From positions 62,001 to 126,000 of the forward strand of contig CAZQQN010000001.1 in NCBI GenBank assembly GCA_964595485.1: 64,000 nucleotides of DNA. The letters run 5' to 3'. The translations under genes and the position numbers were made by a program. Positions within the stretch are counted from its first letter, which is position 1. Each line of letters starts with the position of its first letter. Under the pieces are notes generated by a model. That model had not been told where the DNA came from, did not search any database, and worked only from the letters and a program-made list of their open reading frames with translations. Source of the DNA: CAZQQN01 sp964595485 (lineage in GTDB: Bacteria > Bacteroidota > Bacteroidia > CAILMK01 > CAYYUA01). Of the stretch, positions 18,311 to 27,249 are shown piece after piece.

Positions 18311-19282
18311 TTGAAAATTAGAAACGAAACCAAAGTTGGTCTTCTGGCGGTCGTATCCATTGTATTATTAATCTTTGGGTATAGCGTAATTTCAGGCAAC
18401 AAAATATTTTCCTCTAAACATTACTATTATGCCCAATATAAAAAAATAAACGGTTTACAACTTTCCAATCCGGTCATGCTTAATGGCTACAAGATAGGGG
18501 AAATTGAAAATATTGGCATTGAAAATCCGACAAAAGGGGGACTGCTTGTAAGGTTTTCAGTTAAAAAAAAGGTTAAAATTCCCAAAAAAAGCGTGGCTAA
18601 GATCTATAACTCCAGTCTATTGGGATCTAAAGCCTTAAAATTAGAGTTAGCAGATTCAGTTGATGTTTTTCATAAGCCTGGCGACACCATGCGAGGCGAA
18701 AATGAACTAACCTTGAGCGAACAGCTTTCCCCCATTAGGACTAAAGCTGATACAATCCTAAGTGCAATAGATACCATGGTATCTACTGTAAACGCTGTTA
18801 TGCGAGAAGGTGGTAAGCAAAACATAAAGGCTAGTTTGGCTAACTTTCGCCAATCCATTGAAAATCTGAATAATATTTCGGATTCTTTGAATTCCTTACT
18901 TGTCAGTAAAAGTGACAATTTCAGGAAGGTTATCAATAATACAGCAGCCATAACTGATAACCTGAAAGCGAACACAAAGCAAATTGATAATGCCCTGAAT
19001 AATTTCTCTAATATTTCTGACTCTTTTGCAGATTCCGATATCAAAGCAACATTGGCTAAGACGGATAGTTTTGCAGAACAACTGAATGCTATTGCTGGCA
19101 AAGTCAATGAAGGGAACGGAAGCGCAGCTCAGTTTATCAATAATGATACCCTTTATAACAACCTGGAAAAAACTTCCCGGGAATTAGATAACTTGGTGAA
19201 AGATTTACAGAATAACCCTGCTAAGTACTTGAACTTCTCTATAATGAATATCAACAAGGATAAGGAAGAGAAGAGAGAATAA
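18311..19282 (+). CDS. MCE/MlaD family lipid-transport protein
   Basis: A 323-residue protein starting with TTG at 18311. A single membrane segment (about 8-28) is followed by an MCE domain (about 38-115: YAQYKKINGLQLSNPVMLNGYKIGEI, then AKIYNSSLLGSKALKLEL). The C-terminal half is helical and Asn/Ser/Asp-rich, as in MlaD-like proteins that make periplasmic tunnels. MCE proteins bind and ferry phospholipids between membranes. The usual mlaE/mlaF partners are not adjacent. Position next to lptD and an amidase fits an envelope-maintenance cluster. Confidence 0.9.
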   Translation: MKIRNETKVGLLAVVSIVLLIFGYSVISGNKIFSSKHYYYAQYKKINGLQLSNPVMLNGYKIGEIENIGIENPTKGGLLVRFSVKKKVKIPKKSVAKIYNSSLLGSKALKLELADSVDVFHKPGDTMRGENELTLSEQLSPIRTKADTILSAIDTMVSTVNAVMREGGKQNIKASLANFRQSIENLNNISDSLNSLLVSKSDNFRKVINNTAAITDNLKANTKQIDNALNNFSNISDSFADSDIKATLAKTDSFAEQLNAIAGKVNEGNGSAAQFINNDTLYNNLEKTSRELDNLVKDLQNNPAKYLNFSIMNINKDKEEKRE

Positions 19283-19319
19283 TCAATCCCGGCTTAATTG
19301 GAAAACAAGCTTGAAAATT

Positions 19320-19349
19320 TTGATAAGTTACTGGATTGTTCGATATTTG
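19320..19349 (+). promoter_or_regulatory. Putative promoter of the rpmB operon
   Basis: TTG at 19320-19322, 19 intervening bases and GATATTTG at 19342-19349 follow the Bacteroidota -33/-7 layout, with one mismatch to TAnnTTTG. It is placed 21 bases upstream of the rpmB start codon. Confidence 0.6.
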
Positions 19350-19370
19350 CACTTCTAAAATAGCGGTTTT

Positions 19371-19610
19371 ATGTCAAAAGTTTGCGAGTTATCCGGTAAA
19401 AAGCCATTAGTGGGCAATCATGTAGCTCACTCAAATAAGAAGACTAAAAGGCGCTTTAACCCAAATTTGCAGGAAAAGCGTTTTTATATTCCGGAGTTAA
19501 ACCGTTGGGTTAAGTTAAAAGTATCCAATAAAGCCCTTCGGACAATTAATAAAAAAGGCATTTACCAGTACATCAAAGAAGTTGAAAAGCAAGGTAAGAA
19601 AATACTATAG
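19371..19610 (+). CDS. rpmB: 50S ribosomal protein L28
   Basis: A 79-residue bL28: MSKVCELSGKKPLVGNHVAH at the N-terminus, NKKTKRRFNPNLQEKRF, then LKVSNKALRTINKKG. It has the normal Bacteroidota length. It is the first gene of a cluster with rpmG (3-base gap) and the DUF4295 gene, and is preceded by a recognisable promoter. Confidence 0.97.
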   Translation: MSKVCELSGKKPLVGNHVAHSNKKTKRRFNPNLQEKRFYIPELNRWVKLKVSNKALRTINKKGIYQYIKEVEKQGKKIL

Positions 19611-19613
19611 GTT

Positions 19614-19802
19614 ATGGCTACTAAAGGTAAAGGTGATAGAAAACAAGTGATCTTAGAATGTACAGAACAAAAAAACTCTGGTGTTCCGGGAATGTCCAGG
19701 TATCATACAGCCAAAAACAAGCGGAATTCACCTGAGAAGCTTGAGGTTAAAAAGTATAATCCTTATTTGAGGAAGCATACCATTCACAAAGAAATAAAGT
19801 AA
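19614..19802 (+). CDS. rpmG: 50S ribosomal protein L33
   Basis: A 62-residue bL33. MATKGKGDRKQVILECTEQK and SRYHTAKNKRNSPEKLEVKKYNPYLRKHTIHKEIK are diagnostic. It has one cysteine (ILECTE) and lacks the CxxC pairs, so it is the zinc-independent form. It is located between rpmB and the DUF4295 gene with 3- and 6-base gaps. Confidence 0.97.
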   Translation: MATKGKGDRKQVILECTEQKNSGVPGMSRYHTAKNKRNSPEKLEVKKYNPYLRKHTIHKEIK

Positions 19803-19808
19803 AGCAGT

Positions 19809-19958
19809 ATGGCTAAAAAATCAGTAGCAAATCTCCAGAAAGAGGCAGCAAATAAGGTAAAGCTAATCAGGTCTGTTAAAAATCCTGAAACAGGTCGTTA
19901 TACCTTTAAAGAAGAAATGGTACCGAAAAGTAAGGTTAACGAATACGTAAAAAAGTAG
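19809..19958 (+). CDS. DUF4295 small basic protein, probable ribosome-associated
   Basis: An ATG at 19809 opens a 49-residue protein: MAKKSVANLQKEAANKVKLI, then RSVKNPETGRYTFKEEMVPK and SKVNEYVKK. It matches the DUF4295 family, which in Bacteroidota is found immediately after rpmB-rpmG. Position, size and charge suggest a lineage-specific ribosomal protein. I recall that cryo-EM of a flavobacterial ribosome revealed an extra small protein, but I cannot confirm from memory that it is this family. Six bases separate it from rpmG, and a terminator follows. Confidence 0.88.
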   Translation: MAKKSVANLQKEAANKVKLIRSVKNPETGRYTFKEEMVPKSKVNEYVKK

Positions 19959-19999
19959 TAAACCTAATTTTCTGAACGGCTGTAACGTACTCAATGAAT

Positions 20000-20031
20000 T
20001 AAAAAGCTTCCATTTGCGGAAGCTTTTTTTG
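20000..20031 (+). terminator. Rho-independent terminator after rpmB-rpmG-DUF4295
   Basis: AAAAAGCTTCC, a short loop (ATTTGC) and GGAAGCTTTTTTT form a perfect hairpin with a T run. It separates the ribosomal protein unit from ftsY. Confidence 0.9.
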
Positions 20032-20047
20032 TTTAAAGCAGGTTTAT

Positions 20048-21076
20048 ATGGGAATATTCGATGCCTTCAAATCCGGTAAACAAAAAGGCGAAGAGGAAAA
20101 AAAATATTCGGAACATTCTGAGGGGGAGCAGTCTCAAAAAACGTTGGGGGAAGGACTTGAAAAGACCAAGTCTAATTTTTTCTCAAGAATTGGTAAGGCT
20201 GTTGTTGGAAAATCCAAGGTGGATGAGGATTTATTGGATGAGCTTGAGGAAATTCTGGTGGCTGCGGATGTTGGTGCTGATACCACTGTCAAGATCATTG
20301 AACGACTGGAAAATCGTGTAGCTAAAGATAAATATTTTTCGGCCAGTGAAGTGAATCAAATGCTCCGTGAAGAGATACAGGGGCTTATGCTGGAACGTCA
20401 GCAAAAAGATTTTGAGGACTTTAAAGTGCCGGAAAATGAAAAGCCTTACATAATAATGGTAGTAGGGGTGAATGGTGTAGGAAAGACCACTACGATTGGG
20501 AAATTAGCTCATCAATACATGAGCAAAGGTTACAGCGTTTTACTTGGCGCTTCGGATACCTTCCGGGCTGGTGCTGTTGATCAGTTGCAAGCCTGGTCAG
20601 AGAGGGTTAATGCTCCGATGGTCAACCGGGGTATGAATTCAGACCCTGGTGCTGTGGCGTATGATGCTGTTAATTCAGCCCAGTCTCAAGGCTATGATGT
20701 GGTCATATTGGATACTGCCGGACGCTTGCATAATAAAAAACATCTTATGGAAGAGTTGGGGAAGATCAAGCGAGTAGTCCAGAAAGTAGTGCCTGATGGC
20801 CCACAGGAAGTTAATCTTGTATTAGATGCCTCAACCGGACAAAATGCAGTTGAGCAGGCTCGCCAATTTCTCGATACAACGGAAGTAAATACCCTGACCC
20901 TGTCTAAACTGGATGGAACCGCTAAAGGTGGAGTGGTGATAGGTATTATTGATCAGTTCCAGATCCCTATCAAGTATATCGGCATTGGTGAAAAGATGGA
21001 AGACCTGCGGGTTTTTGAACGAAAGCATTTTGTCGAATCCTTGTTTGAAAATTCGGACCAATTTTCAGCAAGCTGA
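20048..21076 (+). CDS. ftsY: Signal recognition particle receptor FtsY
   Basis: A 342-residue SRP GTPase. A short charged N-terminal region (1-40) stands in for the long acidic A domain of E. coli. The NG domain has GVNGVGKTTTIGKLA (P loop), DTFRAGAVDQLQAW, DTAGRLHNKKHLMEEL and TLSKLDGTAKGG with the closing GIGEKMEDL. It docks ribosome-SRP complexes at the membrane for co-translational insertion. It lies directly behind the terminator, so it probably has its own promoter. Confidence 0.96.
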   Translation: MGIFDAFKSGKQKGEEEKKYSEHSEGEQSQKTLGEGLEKTKSNFFSRIGKAVVGKSKVDEDLLDELEEILVAADVGADTTVKIIERLENRVAKDKYFSASEVNQMLREEIQGLMLERQQKDFEDFKVPENEKPYIIMVVGVNGVGKTTTIGKLAHQYMSKGYSVLLGASDTFRAGAVDQLQAWSERVNAPMVNRGMNSDPGAVAYDAVNSAQSQGYDVVILDTAGRLHNKKHLMEELGKIKRVVQKVVPDGPQEVNLVLDASTGQNAVEQARQFLDTTEVNTLTLSKLDGTAKGGVVIGIIDQFQIPIKYIGIGEKMEDLRVFERKHFVESLFENSDQFSAS

Positions 21077-21142
21077 CCTTTTTGGTTCATTAATCGAACT
21101 TTTAAGGATTCACTGTTTTTATCCCTTCCTAAACTTTAAAGC

Positions 21143-22744
21143 ATGGGTACCTACTGTATACCGTATGAAAGCACTAATATCCAACGGACGCTAACCCAGG
21201 AATACCTTCAATCCCAGGATCACTTAAACGCCTTTTATGAATACGAACCTTCCCTGGAAGCGATGGAAAAGGCAATTGCAGACCGCCAGAATTATGAAGT
21301 GGATAGGGAGCGGCTATTTGAAGTGCTTTCTGAGCAGTATCAAGCCATTTGCAAGGATTTTTTTGAAAGCGATGAGCATCAGCCCGTTGCGGCCAATATC
21401 CGTGCCCTAAAGCGCGATCATGCCTACACGGTGACAACAGGTCATCAGTTGAATATACTGGGAGGACCTTTGTTTTATTTTTATAAGATTGCTTCTACCA
21501 TTCATTTAGCCAACCAACTAAAAGACCGCTTCCCCGATTATGATTTCGTGCCGGTTTATTGGATGGGTTCGGAAGATCATGATTTTGATGAGATCAATAA
21601 CATTCATCTCATGGGGGAAACCTATACCTGGGAAAAGCCTATGGATGGTTCGGTGGGGGCATTGGATCCTTCCTCGCTGAAATCCCTGGTGGAAGCTATT
21701 AAAACCAATATTAGGGAACAGGAAGCTTTCCAACCCCTTGCTGAGTTGTGGGAATATGCTTTTGATAGTTTTTCAACCTATTCTATGGCCGTTAGATACT
21801 GGATTCATCAGCTATTTAAGGATTATGGCTTAGTAATCCTTGATCCCAATGATACCCGGTTGAAGCAGGCTATGATCGGAGTTTTTGAAGAAGACCTGAC
21901 TAGCCAATCCCATGAGAAACTTGTAAATAAGTGGCAGGAAAGCCTTTCAGGTTACGATCTGCCTGTGAATCCCAGGCCTATTAACCTTTTTTACTCTGAA
22001 AAAGGATTACGGGAGCGTATAGTGCAAAACGGGCAGGGCTATGAAGTACTCAATACAGATCGAAAGTATTCAAAGGAAGAACTATTGAAGATGCTTCACC
22101 ATGATCCTGGTTTCTTCAGCCCAAATGTGGTATTAAGGCCTCTCTATCAGCAAATTATTCTGCCCAATTTAGCCTACATTGGAGGTACCAATGAAATTGC
22201 TTATTGGCTGGAACTCAAAGGTATTTTTAACCATCACAAAGTTTTTTTTCCGCAGCTATTAGTTCGCAAATCGGTCCTTTGGGTTGGTAAGGGTATTCGC
22301 AAGAAAATGGATAAATTCAACTTAACCGAAAAAGACCTCTTCCGGCCTGTTGATGAAGTAGTACGGGAATATGTAGCGGGAAAAGAAGACACTGCGCCCT
22401 TTGAAGATAAGATCAAAAGCCTTAGGGAAGAATATGAATCCCTGATGACAATTTGCGAGGATTACAATGACGAAATGAAGTGGCCTATCATAGAGTTAGC
22501 TAAACAGCATCTCAAGGATCTTGAAAAACTCCGGAAAGATACCCGCAAATTGGTAAAAAAACGGAATGAGAAGGATATCAACCAGATTTATAAAATTTAT
22601 AATGCCCTTTTCCCAGACGGCATTCCGCAAGAGCGCTATGAAAACTTCATTCCTTATTATACCCGTTTTGGGCAAGATTTCTTTACCCGCCTTGTAAGGG
22701 ATTGCGACCCCTATAAACAGGAACTACTGGTTTATAAGGATTGA
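21143..22744 (+). CDS. bshC: Bacillithiol biosynthesis cysteine-adding enzyme BshC
   Basis: A 533-residue protein matching BshC. It has VTTGHQLNILGGPLFYFYKIA and DYDFVPVYWMGSEDHDFDEI, the conserved core, and a C-terminal coiled coil (about 395-480) that mediates dimerisation. BshC attaches cysteine to glucosaminyl-malate to form bacillithiol, the low-molecular-weight thiol of Firmicutes and many Bacteroidota. The gene predicts that bshA and bshB are elsewhere in the genome. It lies between ftsY and tilS, 66 bases behind ftsY. Confidence 0.95.
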   Translation: MGTYCIPYESTNIQRTLTQEYLQSQDHLNAFYEYEPSLEAMEKAIADRQNYEVDRERLFEVLSEQYQAICKDFFESDEHQPVAANIRALKRDHAYTVTTGHQLNILGGPLFYFYKIASTIHLANQLKDRFPDYDFVPVYWMGSEDHDFDEINNIHLMGETYTWEKPMDGSVGALDPSSLKSLVEAIKTNIREQEAFQPLAELWEYAFDSFSTYSMAVRYWIHQLFKDYGLVILDPNDTRLKQAMIGVFEEDLTSQSHEKLVNKWQESLSGYDLPVNPRPINLFYSEKGLRERIVQNGQGYEVLNTDRKYSKEELLKMLHHDPGFFSPNVVLRPLYQQIILPNLAYIGGTNEIAYWLELKGIFNHHKVFFPQLLVRKSVLWVGKGIRKKMDKFNLTEKDLFRPVDEVVREYVAGKEDTAPFEDKIKSLREEYESLMTICEDYNDEMKWPIIELAKQHLKDLEKLRKDTRKLVKKRNEKDINQIYKIYNALFPDGIPQERYENFIPYYTRFGQDFFTRLVRDCDPYKQELLVYKD

Positions 22745-22834
22745 ATCACCTAAAAACTGCTTACCCTGGCCATTCTCTTACTCACTTGTTAAGCCTTTTC
22801 ATAACTTTGAAAGGCATCAATAATTCATTGGTTA

Positions 22835-24184
22835 ATGGTATCCAAAGAGACCTCTCTTGAAGAGCGAACATGGGCATATATACAATCCGAGGGGTTAATC
22901 AATTCCCTTAGTGATCGGATATTGCTAACTGTTAGTGGTGGAGTGGATTCAATAGTAATGGCCGAAGTCATGAAAAACCTGGGTTTTGAAACAGGAATAG
23001 CTCATTGCAATTTTAAACTACGCGGAGAAGCTTCCGATGCTGACGAGAAGATGGTGGCAGCGTGGGCTAGCTATCATAAGATCCCCTTTAACCGAAAGGT
23101 ATTTAACCCTAAAGCTTATGCTTCGGAGCATGAGATTTCCCTACAAATGGCTGCCAGGGAGCTTCGTTACCAATGGTTTGAGGAACTATGCCGGCAATAT
23201 GGTTACCAATGGATAGCCACGGCCCATAACAGGGACGATGTAGTAGAAACGGTTTTGATGAACCTGACAAAGGGTACAGGTATTAAAGGCTTGCAAGGTA
23301 TTTTACCTCAAAAAGGCGTAGCAATCCGGCCTTTGCTTTTTGCGAACAAAGCGGAGATTACCCACTATGCAGAGACTCACCATATAAAGTGGCGGGAAGA
23401 TACCAGTAACCAATCCAATGAATACCAGCGCAATTATCTTCGCCACACAGTAATACCGGCTTTGAGAGAGTTAAACCCTTCTATTGAAGCCACGCTCTTT
23501 GAGAATGTGCAACATTTCAGGGATGTCAACAAGGTTTGGGAAGATAGCTATAATTCAGCATGGGAAAATAGTACTGTCCAGAAGGGCCTTTTACGGTACA
23601 TTGCTATTCCAAAATTGGAAACCCTTTCTCCTTTGCGTTTATACTTGCATGCTTTTTTACATCCCTATGGTTTTAATGCGAGTCAGATTAAGCAAATCCA
23701 TGATTCAATTCAACACCAATCTGGAAAAATGTTTTACAGTAGTGAATACCAATTGGAAATAAGCCGCCAGTTTTTGATCCTTGCCCCGAAATATATTCCT
23801 CAAGAGGCTTATGATATCAACCATGTTTCCGGCCGGCACAGCGTGGCAGGGTATGATTTTGAAATGGCCATAAAAGAAAAGCCTGAGCAAATAACATTCA
23901 ACCAAACAGGTATGGTTTGTTTGGATTGGGAAAAACTGACCTGGCCGCTCCAATTCAGGTATTGGCAAGATGGGGATTATTTTTATCCGCTTGGTATGCA
24001 GCAGCCTAAAAAACTAAGTGATTTCTTCGTGGATGAGCAATTGGCAAGGCTGGAAAAAAAGCAGGTTCCCTTGTTAGTCAATGGTAATGGTGAAATATCC
24101 TGGGTGGTAAACTACCAGATTGATGAACGATTTAAGGTAACTGATGATACCCGGCAAATAGTAACGATCGAAAGAAAACCCTAA
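22835..24184 (+). CDS. tilS: tRNA(Ile)-lysidine synthase TilS
   Basis: A 449-residue N-type ATP pyrophosphatase. The PP-loop SGGVDS is at residues 34-39. GIAHCNFKLRGEASDADE and WIATAHNRDDVVETVLMNL are typical of TilS. The C-terminal TilS substrate-binding domain includes FRYWQDGDYFYPLGMQQPKKLSDFFVDEQL. It converts C34 of the CAU-anticodon tRNA-Ile to lysidine, changing it from AUG to AUA decoding, and is essential. Length is normal. Confidence 0.96.
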   Translation: MVSKETSLEERTWAYIQSEGLINSLSDRILLTVSGGVDSIVMAEVMKNLGFETGIAHCNFKLRGEASDADEKMVAAWASYHKIPFNRKVFNPKAYASEHEISLQMAARELRYQWFEELCRQYGYQWIATAHNRDDVVETVLMNLTKGTGIKGLQGILPQKGVAIRPLLFANKAEITHYAETHHIKWREDTSNQSNEYQRNYLRHTVIPALRELNPSIEATLFENVQHFRDVNKVWEDSYNSAWENSTVQKGLLRYIAIPKLETLSPLRLYLHAFLHPYGFNASQIKQIHDSIQHQSGKMFYSSEYQLEISRQFLILAPKYIPQEAYDINHVSGRHSVAGYDFEMAIKEKPEQITFNQTGMVCLDWEKLTWPLQFRYWQDGDYFYPLGMQQPKKLSDFFVDEQLARLEKKQVPLLVNGNGEISWVVNYQIDERFKVTDDTRQIVTIERKP

Positions 24185-24260
24185 AACAAGCTTCCTAAAA
24201 AGCTTATTTTCGATAATTTTTATTATCATCGTAGTGAACGAATAAAGAAACGTGCTGATT

Positions 24261-26129
24261 ATGAAGGTTAGTTTGAAGCAATTAAAGGTAGGCCTTTTAA
24301 CCGGAATGGTATTAATTACCACCTGTAAGGCTCAATCATACGAGGTGCAGGATAATGTTGGTAATGTAGCCCCGAAGACGGTTCATTTTAGCGATATTGA
24401 AAGGGATTTTTTCCCAAATTTGCAATCAATTGCCCCAAAGCCCGGGGGAGAAGGGTACCACGAGAAGCTCAAAGCTGTCAAATCAAAACGAGGCGCTAAA
24501 CAATACCGTTTTAAAACTTCGGCAACTGCTTTGGGTAAAGGGCAGGCAAAGCGACCTGTAGCGCTAAACACTTTTCGTGGTAACAAGTCCCGCGGCATCC
24601 CAAATGACAATGACATTGCCATCTCTTCCATGGGAAAAATTGTTTCAGTGACCAACTCCCGTATTAGTATCTTTGATACAGCTGGCCAGCGGTTGGATAA
24701 GCATTCCTTAGAAGCTTTTGCCGACACCCTTAACATCCAGGGAAATAAATATGATCCGCGAATTGCTTACGATCAGGACAATGACCGGTTTGTGATCGCT
24801 TTCCTGAATGGTAGATTAGACAGCACAAGCCGTATTATTATGGGTTTCTCTAAAACTCAGGATCCATTAAAGGGGTGGCATTTATATGCTTTACCCGGGG
24901 ATCCGCTGTCAGATACAAGCTGGTCCGATTTTCCCGCTATGGCTTTGACCAAAGATGAGGTATTCCTGACCGTTAATTTACTTTATAATGACTCAAGCTG
25001 GCAAAAAGGTTTCAAGCAAAGTATTATTTGGCAAATTGATAAACAAAAGGCTTATCAAGGAGACACCTTAGAAACCCGCCTTTACAGCGATATCAATTAT
25101 AAGGGAGATCCTATCCGTAACTTTACTCCTGTACGTGGAGGCCGTGAGCCAAAAGGCCCGGGTATTTATTTACTGTCTAACCGGAATTTTGCTGAAAAAA
25201 CTGATACATTTTTTCTACTCCAGGTAACGGGTAAACAAAATGACCCAAGCACTAACCTAACGGTGGATTTGGTAAAGGCTGATTCAGAATACGGAGCCCC
25301 TCCCAATGCCAATCAACCTCGCAGTAAAACCTTAGCGACCAATGATGCAAGAATTTTAAGCACCTTTATAGTCAATGACCGGATACACTTTGCCGGGAAT
25401 ACGGTCAATTTTAGTAATAACCTGGCTACTATTTACCATGGCCAAATTACCAGTCCAAATAGTGATGATCCTTCGATTGCATTGAACGTGATAGATCATC
25501 CTTACCTTGAGTTAGGCTATCCTTCCATGGCTTTTGCAGGTCAAACAAAACAGGATAATGAAGTAATGTTATTTACGGATCACACTTCTGACACCATTAA
25601 TCCCGGTTACTCAGCCATTTACTTCAAAGAAGGGGCTTATTCAAGCTTGAACATGCTGAAGAAAGGTAAATCTCACGTGAATGTTTTAGGGGGGAAAGCT
25701 CAACGCTGGGGGGACTATTCCGGGATTCAGCGCTCTTTGAACGATAAGACTATATTCTGGGCTGCGGGGTATTTTGGTATTGAATTAAGCATAACGGAGC
25801 GAATTAACGCAACTGGGATTACTAAAATTGGAACAGAGTCGGTTTCAGGTATTAAAGGAGGTCATACAAACCCTGTTTCTGTTTCTACTAATCCTAATCC
25901 GGCCAAGCAAAAGGTTCACGTAAATTTTAACCTCGATAAGCACAGATACTTGGAATTTACTTTAATGAATGCCAATGGTCAAAAGGTAAAAAGCTTGCAA
26001 AAACGATTGGTTGAACCCGGAAAGCACCGGTTTAAAATTTCTGTCAACAATCTTTCTGACGGTACTTACTTTTTGGCAATACGTAATCAAAGGAAGCAAA
26101 TCACTACTAAAAAGGTTATCAAACAATAG
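24261..26129 (+). CDS. Secreted protein with T9SS type A sorting domain
   Basis: The protein has 622 residues from the ATG at 24261; a GTG three codons earlier (24252) is also possible. It begins with a signal peptide ending near TTCKAQ, then a large exported domain of about 500 residues that I cannot assign (VSVTNSRISIFDTAG and QRWGDYSGIQRSL suggest a beta-propeller-like fold). The last 80 residues, from VSTNPNPAKQKVHVNF to DGTYFLAIRNQRKQITTKKVIKQ, form a type A CTD. It should cross the outer membrane through T9SS and be released or attached to the surface. Confidence 0.88.
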   Translation: MKVSLKQLKVGLLTGMVLITTCKAQSYEVQDNVGNVAPKTVHFSDIERDFFPNLQSIAPKPGGEGYHEKLKAVKSKRGAKQYRFKTSATALGKGQAKRPVALNTFRGNKSRGIPNDNDIAISSMGKIVSVTNSRISIFDTAGQRLDKHSLEAFADTLNIQGNKYDPRIAYDQDNDRFVIAFLNGRLDSTSRIIMGFSKTQDPLKGWHLYALPGDPLSDTSWSDFPAMALTKDEVFLTVNLLYNDSSWQKGFKQSIIWQIDKQKAYQGDTLETRLYSDINYKGDPIRNFTPVRGGREPKGPGIYLLSNRNFAEKTDTFFLLQVTGKQNDPSTNLTVDLVKADSEYGAPPNANQPRSKTLATNDARILSTFIVNDRIHFAGNTVNFSNNLATIYHGQITSPNSDDPSIALNVIDHPYLELGYPSMAFAGQTKQDNEVMLFTDHTSDTINPGYSAIYFKEGAYSSLNMLKKGKSHVNVLGGKAQRWGDYSGIQRSLNDKTIFWAAGYFGIELSITERINATGITKIGTESVSGIKGGHTNPVSVSTNPNPAKQKVHVNFNLDKHRYLEFTLMNANGQKVKSLQKRLVEPGKHRFKISVNNLSDGTYFLAIRNQRKQITTKKVIKQ

Positions 26130-26134
26130 ATAGC

Positions 26135-27235
26135 TTGGCCCCACTTGATCAACTTCCCACGCCTACTGCTCTTATTGAGCAGGCTATTCTTGAGAATAAT
26201 CTTGAATCCATGCAGGCAATGGCTAATGACCATGGGATAGCACTCAGACCGCACATTAAAACCCACAAGATCCCTGAATTAGCCCTGAATCAGCAAAAAA
26301 AGGGGGCTAATGGTATAGCTACATCAACCCTGCATGAAGCGGAGGTCATGGAAAAATCCGGTATTTTTGATATACAGGTGGCCAATGAAGTTATCCAATT
26401 CTCAAGCATTGAAAAGCTTTACCAACTTTCCAATAATTGTCGAATAACCTGTGCTGTGGATAGCAAGGTAGGCGCTGAAAGGCTCAATAACTATTTTCAG
26501 GCCAGATCAACCAAGGCCGGGGTTTTGGTCGATATAGATACCGGGCTAAACCGTTCTGGCTTAAAACAAGCAGAAGATGTCATTGATTTTTGCCAATATT
26601 TGGAATCCTTACCTGGGATACAATTTGAGGGTATCATGAGCCATGCAGGGCATAGTTATGGGGCTTCTTCACAGCATGAGATAGAAGCCATTGCTAAACA
26701 GGAAGGTGGGCAAATGGCTGCCCTAAGCCAAAAATTAAGAGAAGCCGGTTTGCCTTCACATCAAATCAGTGTTGGGGCCACACCCGCAGCTCATTTTTCA
26801 GTGAAAAATCCTGACATTACAGAGCTAAGGGTCGGTAACTACGTTTTCAATGATTGTGTGGAAATGGCATTAGGTACTGCTACTGAGAGTGGCTGTGCTT
26901 TAACTGTCCTAAGCACCGTGATCAGCAATCCTGAGCCAGGGCGAGCTGTAATTGACGCTGGTAGTAAAAGCCTAACAGCAGATCAAGGGGCGCACGGCAA
27001 AGCACAAATATCCGGGTTTGGTAAAATAGTCGGGAAAAAGGGGGAGCTCTATCGGTTATCAGAAGAGCATGGTGTTATCAGTTATAATCCAAAGCAATCA
27101 TCATTTCAGGTTGGAACACAAATACAAATCATTCCAAACCATGCCTGCCCTGTTATTAACCTTTTTGACAAAGTTTACCTTGTAAATGAAAACGAGGTTA
27201 TCAAAGGATGGGAAGTTAAGGCAAGGGGCCATTGA
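26135..27235 (+). CDS. PLP-dependent D-threonine aldolase / D-serine dehydratase-like enzyme
   Basis: A 366-residue fold-III PLP enzyme. It opens PLDQLPTPTALIEQAILENNL, then GIALRPHIKTHKIPELA (motif 39-45, which holds the PLP lysine). VLVDIDTGLNRSGL, GIMSHAGHSYG and VGATPAA follow, and the metal-binding HxC-type site is in IIPNHACPVINLFDKVY near the C-terminus. The family includes D-threonine aldolase and D-serine dehydratase; the substrate cannot be fixed. The start is TTG at 26135, 5 bases after the T9SS protein stop, so the two are probably co-transcribed. There is no functional link evident. Confidence 0.87.
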   Translation: MAPLDQLPTPTALIEQAILENNLESMQAMANDHGIALRPHIKTHKIPELALNQQKKGANGIATSTLHEAEVMEKSGIFDIQVANEVIQFSSIEKLYQLSNNCRITCAVDSKVGAERLNNYFQARSTKAGVLVDIDTGLNRSGLKQAEDVIDFCQYLESLPGIQFEGIMSHAGHSYGASSQHEIEAIAKQEGGQMAALSQKLREAGLPSHQISVGATPAAHFSVKNPDITELRVGNYVFNDCVEMALGTATESGCALTVLSTVISNPEPGRAVIDAGSKSLTADQGAHGKAQISGFGKIVGKKGELYRLSEEHGVISYNPKQSSFQVGTQIQIIPNHACPVINLFDKVYLVNENEVIKGWEVKARGH

Positions 27236-27249
27236 GACAAGTTACAGCT

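Noticed and set aside
18670..19107. Minus-strand open frame of 145 codons
   Set aside because: Antisense to the MCE protein's helical Asn/Ser-rich half; low-complexity codons open the reverse frame.
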